Shown here piece after piece: positions 36,929 to 49,240 of a DNA stretch of 64,000 bases (positions within the stretch are counted from its first letter, which is position 1; each line of letters opens with the position of its first letter). Origin of the DNA: Primula veris. Lineage: Eukaryota > Streptophyta > Magnoliopsida > Ericales > Primulaceae. Below the pieces are notes generated by a model. That model did not search any database. It was not told the origin of the DNA and worked only from the letters and a program-made list of their open reading frames with translations. The position numbers were made by a program, and so were the translations under genes. The stretch is taken from assembly GCA_963682055.1 (NCBI GenBank), contig OY821740.1, positions 42,428,795 through 42,492,794 on the forward strand, written 5' to 3'.

Positions 36929-37721
36929 TAGGGCTGTAAATGAAGCGAAACGAACCGAACATGACTTTGTTCATGTTCATGTTCATAAACCGAAACACTT
37001 GTTCATGTTCAGTTTATGTTTATTTAGATACGAACGAATGTTTGACGAACATGAACCGAACGTTTGACGAGCCGAACACGAGTTGTTCGTAAACGTCTCT
37101 TTTCATTAATTCAAAATATTTAATAACTAAAAAAACAATATTTTTTTCTTTCTTTTTAGAATATATTATAATTTTATCATTTATTATTATATTGTTTACT
37201 ATGATAAATTTGTATACAGATAAATAAAACGTTAGTTATTTAATTTATTTGACATTATAACATAATTTTTTTAGTTTTAAGTTTGTATATTCTATTAATG
37301 TATAAATTCTTTTTTACATATGTATAATTAATTAATTTAATGAGTCGAGAACTTAACAATAAAATCGGTGACTATATTTATATTATGATGATATATATAA
37401 ATTATTTTAATAAGTTTGAAATAATACAAACATATCATTAATATTATTGTAGTATAAATAAGTTGCTAATTTGTAGTGATACTAGTTAGTTTTTGTTAAA
37501 TCATTAATATATTTAGTTTTTATTTATTTATCAAACTTTATATATAGTTAGACGAACACAAGGTTAAACGAAACGAGCAGAGTTTTGTTTATTTTCAGTT
37601 CAATTAATAGAATATTTTTGTTCATTATCATGTTCGTTTATAAATGAACGAACATTAATCCAAAATTAGCCGAGCTGTACACGAACGATTTCACGAACAG
37701 ATCATATCATTTACACTCCTA
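36929..37721. mobile_element. hAT-like non-autonomous element, 793 bp
   Basis: Inverted ends TAGGGCTGTAAATGA and TCATTTACACTCCTA, flanked by the 8-mers GTCAAAAG and TCCAAAAG (likely decayed 8-bp duplication). The subterminal regions are rich in GAACG and CGTTC motifs (CCGAACATG, ACGAACGA), typical of a widespread plant family. No transposase. Confidence 0.75.
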
Positions 37722-37916
37722 TCCAAAAGGAAGGCTTGGTCTAGATCAAGATTTAGCAGAAGTTTTCATACTCTACTCTCATAAAAAAATAAATTAAGGA
37801 TAACATGCCGCAGATAATTAATTTAATTGCAATTTCTCAAATTTCCTTCTTTGTGTCTGTGAGAGCCTATGAGTATATCGCAAATCATTCTCAAGGATGA
37901 AAGGTCAGGGTAACTT

Positions 37917-38721
37917 CCGGTGACGAATCCAAAATTTCGACCAAAGGGGGGCAAGTTTTATGTGAAAATTTATCAAAATGCTATGTTAATATATATAAAT
38001 ACGGGATGTGTTATTATTCAAAACTACATATATCAAGAGTCATTAAAACCATAAAAAATGCAATAAAATATGTGAGTTTATAAGATTATATGTATAGTTG
38101 TATAATAATTTTCGAAATAAATAAATTATTTAATCTTGAGAAAACTCATTAAACAACTAAATATATATACTATTCTTATTGGCTCAAAAACCTATTAATA
38201 ATGATATTGTTATATTAAATAACACTATTGCTTACTATGTAACAATTTTCTTTGATTGCAGATAATCGATGGTTTATATTTTATTTTAAAAGCACCTAAT
38301 ATTTAATTTTTTTGAGAGAAGAATACTACTAAAGTCAAAGATAAATTTGAAAAATGCAAAAATGAAATGCTAGAGATGCAGCGAAGCCTAACAAGTAATA
38401 AAAGTAACAAATTAATACTTTTCAATATTTTAATTAAAAAAATGTATAAATAATAACGTTGAAGAGAAACTCATAATAATAAAATTAAAATTTGAGCATG
38501 ACACAAGATTTGAACTTTTGACCTCTCGAGAAATAGGGATCCGTCCATTACAACAATTAAGTAAGTTTATAAATAATTTGCATTTAAATTATATATTATA
38601 TAACTTTTTCTATAAAAAAAAATACTAAAAAATTAATAAACAAATTTTATTTTATTTTCCCGAACCAAGGGTGGGGTGGGCAAGTGCTTGACCACCCTTG
38701 CACACATGTATATTCGTCCTT
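37917..38721. mobile_element. hAT-like element, 805 bp
   Basis: It interrupts sequence that is continuous in copy 1. The flanking 8-mers GGTAACTT (37909-37916) and GATAACTT (38722-38729) differ at one base. Ends CCGGTGACGAATCC and ATATTCGTCCTT are imperfectly inverted, with GACGAAT in common. Subterminal GGGGGGCAAG and GGGTGGGCAAGTG are typical of this group. A pol III B-box-like GTTCAAATC occurs on the minus strand near 38510. Non-coding. Confidence 0.7.
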
Positions 38722-38901
38722 GATAACTTCTGAATGATATTTTACAGATTGCAAGAATTTAGTATTTTCCATCTCAGACATCCTTTTTTTTTTTTTTTTA
38801 CGAAAACAGTAAAAAAAAAATTAGCCATCAAAATTAACATCGACTTATAATAGATAGACAGGTGGTACTAATTACTTTTGCAGTGTTTAGTATTAAATCT
38901 A

Positions 38902-40757
38902 CAAATAATGCATAATAGGTACCACTTTTGAAATTATATTCCTCCTAGATACCTCCATAATTTCACATTCCTCATAACTAATACTTTTTAATTATTTAAT
39001 TTATTTATCAAAACGCCATACACATATTTCATAAAAAATGAAAAAAAAACACATAAAATTATATAAAATGCAAAAAAATCTCAAAATACAAAAAAAAAAA
39101 ACACAAAAAATCACAAAAAAATTATAAAAAATCACAAAATCACAAAAAATCACAAAATTTTAAAAAAAATGAAAAAAATCACATAAAATGAAAAAAATCA
39201 TTAAAAAAAATCACAAAAAATTATTAAAAAAAATGAAAAAAAATCACAAAAATCACAAAATTATAAAAAAAAAATGAAAAAATTCACAAAAAAATCACTT
39301 TTATTGAACTTTATGGACTTTCGACTGTACTAGATGCACTTTCGACTGAACCAGATGCATTTTTAGCTGAACTATATGCACTTTCAGCTGAACCAGATGC
39401 ACTTTTAGTTGAACCAGATGCAGGTTTTACAGAATGATATGCACTTTTATTGAACTAGATGCACTTTTAGCTGAACCAGATACAATTTTAGCTGAACCAT
39501 ATGCACTTTCAGCTGAACCATATGCACTTTTAGTTGTATCAGATGCACTTTTAGTTGAATCAGATGCATTTTTAACAGAATTATATGCACTTTCGATTGT
39601 ACTATATTCATTTTGGACTACACTATATGCACTTTTGACTTAACTATATGTATTTTTCACTAAATTAGATGCATTTTAAGCTGAACCAGATGTACTTTCA
39701 GCTGAATCAGATGCACTTTTAGCTGAACTATATGCATACTCACTTTTATTGAACTATATTTACTTTCGACTGAATTGTATGCACTTTCAACGGAACTAGA
39801 TTTACTTTCAGCTGAATTGAATGCAATTTCGACTCAAATTTATGCATTTTTGACTAACTATATACACTTTAGACTGAACTATATGCACTTTTATTAAACT
39901 ATATACGCGTTTGACTGAATTATATGCATTTTTGACTGAACTAGATGCACTTTCAGCTTATTTAGATTAAAAAAATGCACATTTATCATGGAAAAACCAT
40001 TTTTTTGTATAAAAAAAATCACTTTTCGGTATAAAAAGTGTTATATTGACAAAAAAAAAAAAAATTTGTAATTTTTAAAAAATTTTATGATTTTTTAATT
40101 TTTATAATTATTTTTTTTGGGTGTGATTTTTGTGATTTTTTTTATAATTTTTATAATTTTTTGTGATTTTTGTTATTTTTTTTATAATTTTTTGTGAATT
40201 TTGTGATTTTTTATTTTTTTTTTAATTTTTTTTAATTTTTTGTGATTTTTTATAAGTTTTTGTGATTTTTTATATTTTTTTTGATTTTTCGGTATAAAAA
40301 GTATTATATTGACAAAAAAAATTATATATTTTTTTTGTAATTTTTTTAAAAGTTTGTGATTTTTTTTTCATTTTTTGTAATTTTTTTAATTTTTTATAAT
40401 TTTTATAATTTTTTGTGATTTTTGTATTTTTTTTAATAATTTTTTGTGATTTTTTATGATTTTTTATAATTTTTGGTGATTTTTGGTGATTTTTTGTGAT
40501 TTTTATAATTTTTTATGATTTTTTTGTGATTTTTTTTATTTTTATAATTTTTTTGTTTTTTTTTTATTTTGTTGTAATTTAAAACTATTTTTTTGGGTTT
40601 GTAGAAAGATAAAATATGTATATTATTTTTTTGGTTTGTATGATAATTTAGTAAATAAACTAAATAATTAAAAAATGGTAGTTATGAGTAATGTGAAATT
40701 ATCAAGGTATATATGAGGAATATAATTTGTTATGAGCTACTTATAGAGAATTACCCC
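38902..40757. mobile_element. long-TIR Mutator-like non-autonomous (fold-back) element
   Basis: A 1856-bp insertion absent from copy 1, flanked by the perfect 9-bp duplication TTAAATCTA (38893-38901 and 40758-40766), a length typical of Mutator-like elements. The first and last ~105 bp are inverted repeats: AAATTATATTCCTC, ATAATTTCACATT and TTTTTAATTATTTA occur in the left arm and, complemented, in the right. Inside the TIRs come an A-rich arm with AAAATCACAAAA motifs (39036-39297) and a T-rich arm with TTTTGTGATTTT motifs (40040-40575), which extend the fold-back, around a minisatellite core. No transposase. Confidence 0.8.
39298..39965 (+). repeat. 21-24-bp minisatellite core of the fold-back element
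   Basis: About 27 diverged units of the type ATGCACTTTTAGCTGAACCAG. Variants swap CAG/TAT and GAACC/GTACT. An open frame across part of it (39434-39643) yields a periodic (S)AEPYAL peptide and is not a gene. Confidence 0.9.
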
Positions 40758-41276
40758 TTAAATCTATCTATTACCATACGTTATTGATTAGACTAATTAC
40801 ATCCTTAGAAATATGAGTATATTTTGCATATCTGTTTAGATGATTTATACAATATTATTTTGCATGATTAATTGTTAACTAAAATTTTACTTAATTTATT
40901 CAAAAACCACTAATGATAGACAAAGTCCACGCTTTGATAAATTTTCTCAATCCCTTTCAGATACAATAAACAAGCCCAAGAGTGGCTGATAATTTTATCT
41001 GTTTGATAATCCCATCCTTTTCATATGATCATCACTTTCACAAATAATATTATTTGTCGGCTAGGATCAGTTACTTATTCATGTTTTTGTTTTCTTTACA
41101 TCATATGGAACATAAAATTATTTAAATCGACAAATCTTCTTAAAAAACAAAAAGGGAAAATGTACAAGATGGATAAATATTTATGGTAAACTTGGTCCGG
41201 GTACATGAAAAATAAGTAGTTAATTCGTATTACTGGCTTTCCAGTCTGCTTCCTTGTAAACGTAACCCCACAAAAG

Positions 41277-42035
41277 TTGTTTTTTCAATGACCAACCTGC
41301 CACATATCTTAGGTAATAACACTACCTACCAAAAGATTTGATAACCACATACATTCCAACTTCTTTTAAGATAACCTCAGAAGAGTTTAGTTTAATTACC
41401 GGAAGATTTTGTTTCGGCTATCGCGTTTTTGCGGAAACACGTCTAGGAGACGGGTACGGTATCGTTTAAATTTTTGAGGACAAATGTATCCCAAGCAGAG
41501 AAATTTAAGTGAAGTTTTTTAAAATCTTAAATAAAGGTTTTTCGAAATTTCAATAAAACATTCAAAATATTCGCAAAATACCATTCTTTTGAAATAAAGT
41601 GAAAAAAATGCATTTAAAATGTGATGAAATCAAGTTACTAAAATAGCATACATGATATTTTAATAAACTATCTCTTGTTAATTACTCAAATAATTAGCTA
41701 TTATATATCTCTTAAATCAAAAAGAATTTACTAATTTTTCACTTCATAAAATTTTCCTACGTATTTTATTCTAAAATTTTAACTATTTTGGCGTTCCCGT
41801 TTTTCATTTAATATTAGCTTGCGTTTCCCGTTTTTATGTTCCGCTACAGCTTCTCGACTGGGCACTATGAGTTTAAGAGAATGGAACAACATTAACCCCG
41901 TTTCGTTTCCACTTCCACTTCCCGACTTGACATTATGAGTTTAAGATCATGGAACAACATTAACACGTTTTCGTTTTGCGCTTCCGCTTCCCAACTTGGC
42001 ACTATGAGTTTAAGACTTAAGAGCATAGAACAACA
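41277..42035. repeat. insertion with 69-bp tandem repeats in the copy-2 promoter region
   Basis: Relative to copy 1, about 740 bp are added between the shared CCACAA and the shared GAAAGATTAGACCGT. The right part (41866-42035) holds nearly three 68-69-bp units with ATGAGTTTAAGA and TGGAACAACATTAAC. That motif resembles the single ancestral GAGTTTAAGAGCATGAAAC of copy 1 (30043), so part of the growth came from amplification of resident sequence. Confidence 0.65.
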
Positions 42036-42345
42036 TTAACGAAAGGGCATGTTGTTTTGCAAGAAAGATTAGACCGTGTAAATAAGTTAATATTTAAGAA
42101 CCGAACATTATATATATATATTTTAAATCTTACTAAAAAGGATAGAAGTATATCAAATTATTCTTTTATAATAATCTAACCATGTCCACTAGCCTAGCCC
42201 CAGTAGGTTTTTGTATTATTAATTAATTAAAATATTGGTAAATTGGGTGTACGAAACCAAAACATTATATACTAATTCGGGTGTGTAGTACATGAAATCA
42301 GAAGTACAAATTGTGTATAACAGTGTACTTATAAAACTATACTTG

Positions 42346-42351
42346 CACGTG
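42346..42351 (+). promoter_or_regulatory. G-box (CACGTG) upstream of bHLH copy 2
   Basis: CACGTG lies 145 bp before the start codon, inside the segment equivalent to the 71-bp units of copy 1, where the site reads CACGTC or TACGTC. Subgroup IVc bHLHs, known regulators of Ib genes under iron deficiency, bind G-box type sites. Confidence 0.5.
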
Positions 42352-42490
42352 TTGATCAGTGATTCACTAAACATAGTACATATTGCCCTTCTTTAGTACG
42401 AAGTACGAACCTTATTCACCAAATTATGCTAAGATCTATCCTCTCCTTGTTTTGTCTGGCCCTTTGAGAATCTCATGAGCCACTAACAAA

Positions 42491-45400
42491 ATGGAAGCAC
42501 TAGAGAAACAGAAAACTAATTCCGATCAATTTTTTTTACAGTCTCCTCCTATACTTGATGAATTTGTTAGTGAAGCCGATGGTGTCGATACAAGAATATT
42601 TAAAAAGCTTAACCATAACGCTGGTGAACGCGAACGTCGCAAGAAGATCAATAGCTTGTACTCTTCTCTTAGTTCGCTCCTTCCAATGACAGATCACGAT
42701 CAAAAGGTAATAAAACGAAGATTGGTTGAATAATAATGAGACCAGATCACATGGAAACTATACATAATCTTCAAAGATTTTGATAACAATTTGTAGGTAT
42801 CAAAAACCAAAAGATCGATAGATGTTATTCATGAATATCAAGAACATTTCATACAAAAAAAAAAAGGTCTACTTCATCAGACCCATATATAACTTCTCTT
42901 TTCATGTCTTGATGCTCCTAGTCCTTGTCGGGGTTAGATTGTGTGCAAAAAATTTACAGTAATTAATAAATAGATAAATTTTATCAAATTAATTTGGGAT
43001 CGAAACTAGCTATATATGCATTGCCTCTAAATCTATGTTCTGCTTAGTCAAATAGCCGACATAATTTCCGTCAATATTAGTAGGAAAGCCAATTGTGATT
43101 AGAACCAGACTGAACTTGCTGTAATAATATTATAGGCAAGGGTAGCTTGCGTGAAATAATTATAATATGGTAAGAAAAAAGGGGGCTAAAAGACCACAAA
43201 GCTAAGCGAATTTGTAAGAAATATATGCCATTGTCTCATTGATGATGCATACCTGTGTCGGAGCCAAAGTATATAAGGGCCTTGTACCAATAGCAACTTG
43301 AAAAAATAAGGAAACAATACAAGTTTTCAATATTTGAATTTTAAGAACTACTGGTGGCAACTTCGTAGATGTAAATGACAATAAAATTAGAAAAGTAAAA
43401 AAGAAGAAGCTGTAATCAATATCCATGGCGAAGAAAAATTATGTCGTTTGTGGGACTCGGAAATGGGATCTCTTAATTAGTCGAATGCCACATTAAGGTC
43501 TCGGGATTCTTTATCAGATCATAATCATATCTGGATACTTGATTGGTTTTCTTAGCTTTAGTTATTTGATTTTTATACTAATTAGATCATATTTGTGCCT
43601 TACTCTATATTTGAATTTGCTATGACAGGAAAAATTAAGCAATCCATCCACAATTGCACGTGCAGTAAAATACATACCCGAGCTACAACTTGAACTGGAA
43701 AAACTGGATCAAAAGAAGGAAGCTCTTAAATCTAGAAAGAGGGAAAACTCGGAAAATGGTCGAGCAAATAAAAAGCAAAGAAGATGCAGAATCGATGAGA
43801 GCTCTTTAGGTATTGTTGTTTGTGTTAGTAAACTTGGAGATGAAGAAGTTATGATCCAACTATGCACAGAAAAGCACAATATTAGAGTATCAGATATTTT
43901 GATGTCTCTAGAAGATGAAACGCTACACCTATTAACCATCTCGTCTTTTGAGTCGTCTGGAGAAAGAGTCATCTACACCCTCCATCTTCGGGTATTGGTT
44001 CATTTTATTTCCCATTCGAAAACAAAAATTTACTTAATTGGACAAATTATATTTATTTTCCTATTTAATTGTGACAAATTATGTGTTAAATGTAAAAAAA
44101 TTTAAACATGAATTAGTTTAGCACTAGTATTTCTTCCAAATAATTAACAATACCTATGGGAGACCATAGATCAATTGGGAGAAGTACATCTTAAAAGAAA
44201 AAAATAAAGAATAAAAAGAGAGAAAATTGGAGAAAAGAAAAACAAAATTTCAAAGGAGAGAAAGTATATACCTATGCAACAGTACTGTTGTGCAATGGTG
44301 CATATTTAGGTCTTAATAGCTACTGTCGCAAAATAGGTTGTGGCTGTCCGGTATCACGGAATGGCTAGAGCTCGAATTTTGTTTGTTACTCGATAAATAC
44401 AAATCAAAATAAAAACAAAATTAAATTGTAAGTAAAAGTTTTGAACTCATGATATTCTATCTAAAATATCAAACTACTCTATCATTTGAGCTATTGCAAC
44501 ACATTGTAAACAAATTAGTGTTTAATATTTTTATTTTAACTACTAATTATATTAAAAATATAGTCGGCTGTTGTCCGTAAAAATTTTCCTGAACCAATTG
44601 TACAAGGCTCAATCAAGTCTTACTCGACTTGGGCATGGTCCGTCCCTGAAAATAGGTACTTCATCTGTTCCCAATTAATTGTTCATTACGAAACTACGTG
44701 TAATTTTAACCGGTCAATAACTTGTATCAAAATTGACGGAATCAAAATTTTACAAAGTTAATCATATAGTTTAAACATTAAATTATATGATTTAGTTTTA
44801 AAAAAATTCATTTTGCTATTTTGATACATGTTATAAGCCGGTCAAAATTACACGTAATTTCGTAGAGCACGACTAATTAGGAACGGAATGAATATAACTT
44901 ACCAATTTAGCTAAAATACACGTTATATAAGCTATTCTGCTGTAAGAATGTATTATTACTAAAATTGATAGGTAAAATAGCTGAAATATCACATATAGCT
45001 GAACAGCTGCAATTGCCCTGCAGGTAGCTCATATATAGTCTGGGAAATACCACTCTTTTTATAGTACTCAAAAATGAACTTGTCACATACTACATGATAG
45101 TTAACCTAATAACACTAAAGCCGAACATGATGACTGTCTTTTACTTAACTAGTATAAGCAGATACGCTCTCAGTACATGGGTGAATATGTACAACTTTTG
45201 TTTGGCTAAATTCTAAGAATATAATCAGTAAGAATTTCATAGATTTAAGAACTAAAGTGAGTATTTCCCCAATTATATACCTAAACATAAAGTTACAGTA
45301 GTATAATAAATGGATACAAACTTATATATGTAAGTATACCTAAGAAAAAGAGCCGCCCGTGACTCTCGTCAACCCTCGATGACTCGCCTTTTACAGAATC

Positions 45401-45910
45401 TCACCAAGAGAACGGATTGTTCTCTCTCTTCCCCCTCCTCTCTCTTTGTTGCGTTCTTCTGGGAAAAGAAACTAACGGGGAGCAGTTTCCGTAACTGCCT
45501 CCCCCTCTCAGTGAAATCTAATTTTTAAATGTAAAACTGTAGTTTATACTACAATTTATTTATTTTGTAGCCCCTCAAGTTTAAATCAAACTAAGGTCAC
45601 TTGATTCCACACTTTTACATCTTAAATCATTTATCCTCATGACGTAATATTATTAAACGCTACTTCTAATTATCGGGTCATTACATTAAAGGTGGAAAAC
45701 TAGCTAACTAATCATTTCAAGCGTTATATCCGAATATTTGAGGTCTAAGGTTGTAAATCTACAAAATTAATTTTGATGAAGTTCTTTGTTTGAACAAACT
45801 TCTTTTATGAGACAATTTTACTAATCTGTTGTATACAATGACAGGTGCAAGGAACTCAAAGCTTGGATACGGAAATGTTAAGAACAAAGATATTGTCATT
45901 GTGCGTATGA
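42491..45910 (+). CDS. subgroup Ib bHLH factor (ORG2/bHLH38 type), duplicate 2
   Basis: Three exons: 42491-42706, 43629-43991, 45845-45910, giving 214 residues with matching phases. ATG 42491 ([14 protein letters not shown]) is in frame, unlike its counterpart in copy 1; the upstream ATG at 42475 is closed after three codons. The bHLH reads [18 protein letters not shown] with loop LLPMTD and [20 protein letters not shown]. The linker and ACT-like part match copy 1, with one extra valine (GIVVCVSK). The C-terminus [10 protein letters not shown] is the full-length form. Intron 2 is about 1850 bp against 400 bp in copy 1 because of inserted sequence, including a Stowaway-like MITE. Confidence 0.9.
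44659..44892. mobile_element. Stowaway-like MITE in intron 2 of bHLH copy 2
   Basis: 234 bp between TA dinucleotides. Ends CTTCATCTGTTCCCAATTAA and, reverse-complemented, TTCATTCCGTTCCTAATTAG pair imperfectly; the inner arms contain ACTACGTGTAATTT and its complement. Same family as 61982-62216. Confidence 0.7.
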
Positions 45911-48100
45911 GAATGGAGTGGAACGTGATCATTCGTAACAGTATGTTAAGGAGACAGCCTTGATTGTGCAGAACTTGTAAAATTCCAAGTCACATAGGAT
46001 ATACTAGCTAGTATTAGATAAAAGCATGTTGATGAAGAACAATGGAAAAGTATTGTTAGCCAGATACTCCAGTTTTCTAGATCACTTTCGTCCCTAAGCT
46101 AAGCTGTACTTCATATTGTATTTTTTTTTAAATCATGGACTATACTACTAGATTATGTAAATTAAGAAGCATGTTAATGTAATAGTATAACAGTTATGTT
46201 ACTTTGAATTTTATTGTGATATGATTAGTTGGATGTTTTGTGAAGGGTTAATAAGTTAGACTATTTAGTGCTTATCAATAATGATATACAGTGGAATGCA
46301 TCGGCAAAATATAAATCCTACACTAAATTCCGCAAATACTCACCACAAGATGATGATAATTAGAGCTAAGCCTTAGTACTGGTCAATTATAAAAGAGAGA
46401 GAGAGAGACAAATCCAAATGCATAAAAACCTAGAACCACTTTCACTCAATCAAGCAACATCTATATAATAATACCAATACGATCATTAACAACTCATTAT
46501 AATAACTAATTACAATTAACTATTGCTCGCCTAAACAACAAACTAAAAAAAAGTCAAAACATAGTAATAAAATAGCTTAATGTGGCTTAAGTGATTCGTC
46601 CACTAGTACTTGGTCCTTACCTGTAAATCCATCACATGTGAGTCGATCAAATATCCCAGCTATGGAAGCCATCTCTCATTGAGTATGACCATAGAGTCGA
46701 CGCTTGACCACATTTGAGGTTGCAAATTAGTCGAGCCGAGTATTGGTGGGCTTGGGATCGTGTCGTAAGCTCAAAATGTTTGATCCGGTTCGGATCGAAT
46801 TTCTAAAGAAACAAGCTCAAACTCGGTTCGTAATTAACTTTTTTGAAAAGCTAAGGCTTTTTTTTTTTTTTTTTTTAAGTAACGGCTCCAAGATTTATTA
46901 ATGAAAAACATATGAAAAATGAAAGACTTTTGACTTTTGTGGAAAAATTCTAATTTCTTTTACCAAAATATATAATTCAATATTTATCAATTATTAAGTG
47001 GGGGTTAGTACCTAAGTTTTGCAGTTTTACCAGTTTATAAGAAAGTTAATGCTTAATACATATTTTTCGGATTTAACTATGTGTTTTGTCTAAGAATTGG
47101 TATGTATCAATGTAGCATTAATGGACATCAAAATTAAAAACAAAACCTAAAAAAAGCAGCAATTAGTAAAGTGTGATCATTTTTGTACCTAATTTTAAAA
47201 ACAAATTTTAATCATAAGTCTTTGAGAACGAAGTATCAAAATATATAATAAATGATCAATTTTCCAGTTGCTATATACTCCGTATATATAAAATAATTGG
47301 AGTTATAAATCTCCTATATTACTATTACATACTGGTAACTACTGGAGTATTATTATTCAACTTGGTCACTTGAACTTGTCCAATAAAGTTAATGGCCCTT
47401 TTGGAAGCATCTGTAATGTTAAATGCATTTGTTAGACATAAAACAAAACCTAAACACACTAAACGTACAGTGTACTAACAACCGGTCGGAGCAACCGTAT
47501 CACATGATTCAAAACTTATAATTCTCTTGTTTATAAGATTTTATGAAAAAAAAGGTCTTGTATCGGGTTCCCTAAGGATTCCTTAAAACTAGAGTTGTTC
47601 AAAATGCTCTTTATATTTAAGGAATCAATATGATTCCTTCCGATTAAAAAATAATTACTTTTATATTAAATAATGATAATATGACTCGTGTGTAAGTTGT
47701 GAAATATATGAATATGGACTAAAATAACAATAGACAATATAATATGATTATAATAGAAAATTTGATAGTGAACATGATAAATTGTATAAAGTTAAATAGT
47801 TTACTCAAACATGTTAACAAATGCATTTCACTTTATATTTAAGAATTTTTTTAAAACATGTCATGCAGTTGCTCTAACGTGTCAGAATAGTGTACGTACA
47901 TCCCTTACATAAACCCTAAACTCATCTATATCATGGAAAAGAGTTGAAAAACTTAAGCTCCTACTCCACGTTACACTTTCAAAGATGCATAACGAATACA
48001 AAATAATTATACACTTGATATAATAATGTCCAAAATATTAATTTTGAAAATACGTGTAATTTTTAATGTAAAATTTTAAATTTAAGTTATCCAAGTATTA
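45911..48100. other. spacer between bHLH copy 2 and OSR copy 2
   Basis: 3' flank homologous to copy 1 with small indels. A poly-T run lies at about 46857-46876. No gene was recognised. Confidence 0.5.
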
Positions 48101-48720
48101 AAAAAATTCAAAAATTAATCACATATTTCTAAAATTACACATATTTTCATAAATTTTTCGAGACAGAGAAGGATGTAATTCCACACTATAAATGCATCAG
48201 TAAATGTATGTAAGTGCGGATTAAGTATACTTTTCGTCCGAGATGTAAGTTCATGAACTAACGTACGTTTATGCCAATTACGTACTTCTAGACTTAATCA
48301 AGTAATTCTATATTAGCTATTAAAATTGAACATATTTTTGTAGATTATTTGAGAAAGGGAGGATATAATTCCAGAATAAGATGTGAATCAATAAATGTAA
48401 GTAAGTGCGAATTAAGTTTAATTTTCAACCGAGATTAAAAACATGAACTAATTTATGCCAATTACTTACTGTTAATTACTTAATCAAGTTGTATATTAAC
48501 GGTTAAAATTGCACATGTTTTCGTATATTTTTTGGGACGGGATTAATTACACACCAAGATATATAAATGCATCACTAAATGTTCGTAAGTGCGTATTAAG
48601 TTTTATTTTCCACCGAGCTAGATATAAAATCATGAACTAATGTACGTTTATGCCAATTGTTATTACTTACAAGTTCTATATTAACTGTTTGCTAGGTGTT
48701 CAAAAAGATAGTAAGAGATA
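48100..48720. repeat. about 180-bp tandem repeats upstream of OSR copy 2
   Basis: Units marked by TAAATGTA.GTAAGTGCG at about 48202, 48392 and 48577 parallel the array at 34330-34930, so the array predates the segmental duplication. Confidence 0.75.
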
Positions 48721-48763
48721 TATGTCTATTATAAGGACTACATGTGTGTGAAGTCAGCGGTGT

Positions 48764-48983
48764 AATTATCAGGAAAGTAATAACTAACTGGGAGGAGTCG
48801 GGGCTGCATCCCCATTTTGAAAAAAAATTAACGAAAAAATAGATTTTTTCTATAGGGTTTGATCGAATCCTTTAAATTTTTTGTGTTTCAGTCATGCATT
48901 CCGTAAAATAATTTCATATAAGATATATATTTTTATTATATAGAAAATCACCCCCCTCAATTATCATTTCTGGTTCCGCCACT
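48764..48983. mobile_element. 220-bp hAT-type MITE inside OSR copy 2
   Basis: Flanked by the perfect 8-bp duplication AGCGGTGT (48756-48763 and 48984-48991). The right end, read inward, is AGTGGCGGAACCAGAAAT; the left end is poorly matched. It interrupts the sequence that in copy 1 encodes the residues before the first membrane helix. Confidence 0.75.
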
Positions 48984-48993
48984 AGCGGTGTTC

Positions 48994-49191
48994 ATGGCGG
49001 TTATGACGAAAGTGCTGTTAGTGGGGCCGCTAGTTCTTCCGCCACTTCCACCGCCACCGATGGTGTTTCTCTTTATTCCGGTGGTGATCTTGTTCTTATT
49101 GTTCTCCATGTTGTTGTTTACTCCAATAATCCCGAATCAACACTCGGTAATATATTCTGTGCTAACAATTTCGAAAACTATTCAAAATTAA
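48994..49191 (+). pseudogene. ARGOS/OSR-like gene, copy 2, N-terminus disrupted
   Basis: The membrane core is nearly identical to copy 1 (LLVGPLVLPPLPPPPMVFLF). The 5' part is cut off by the 220-bp MITE, and before it a small indel turns the original start (ATG 48722) into a frame that closes at TGA after nine codons. A 65-residue product could still begin at ATG 48994, only 31 bp from the start of the conserved loop region, and would keep both helices. It may be a pseudogene or an N-terminally shortened gene. Confidence 0.6.
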
Positions 49192-49240
49192 GAAAGGACT
49201 TCTTTCAAAACATAAATTACGTAAAATAAAACACTCCATT

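Larger units (their letters stand above)
37893..49240 (+). repeat. segmental duplication, copy 2
   Basis: Direct repeat of 29430-35253, enlarged to about 11.3 kb mainly by insertions at 37917, 38902, about 41280, within bHLH intron 2 and at 48764. Coding exons of the two bHLH genes remain highly similar. Confidence 0.9.

Noticed and set aside
39434..39643. 69-codon periodic acidic frame
   Set aside because: Product of the minisatellite units in the fold-back element; no start context or conservation signal.
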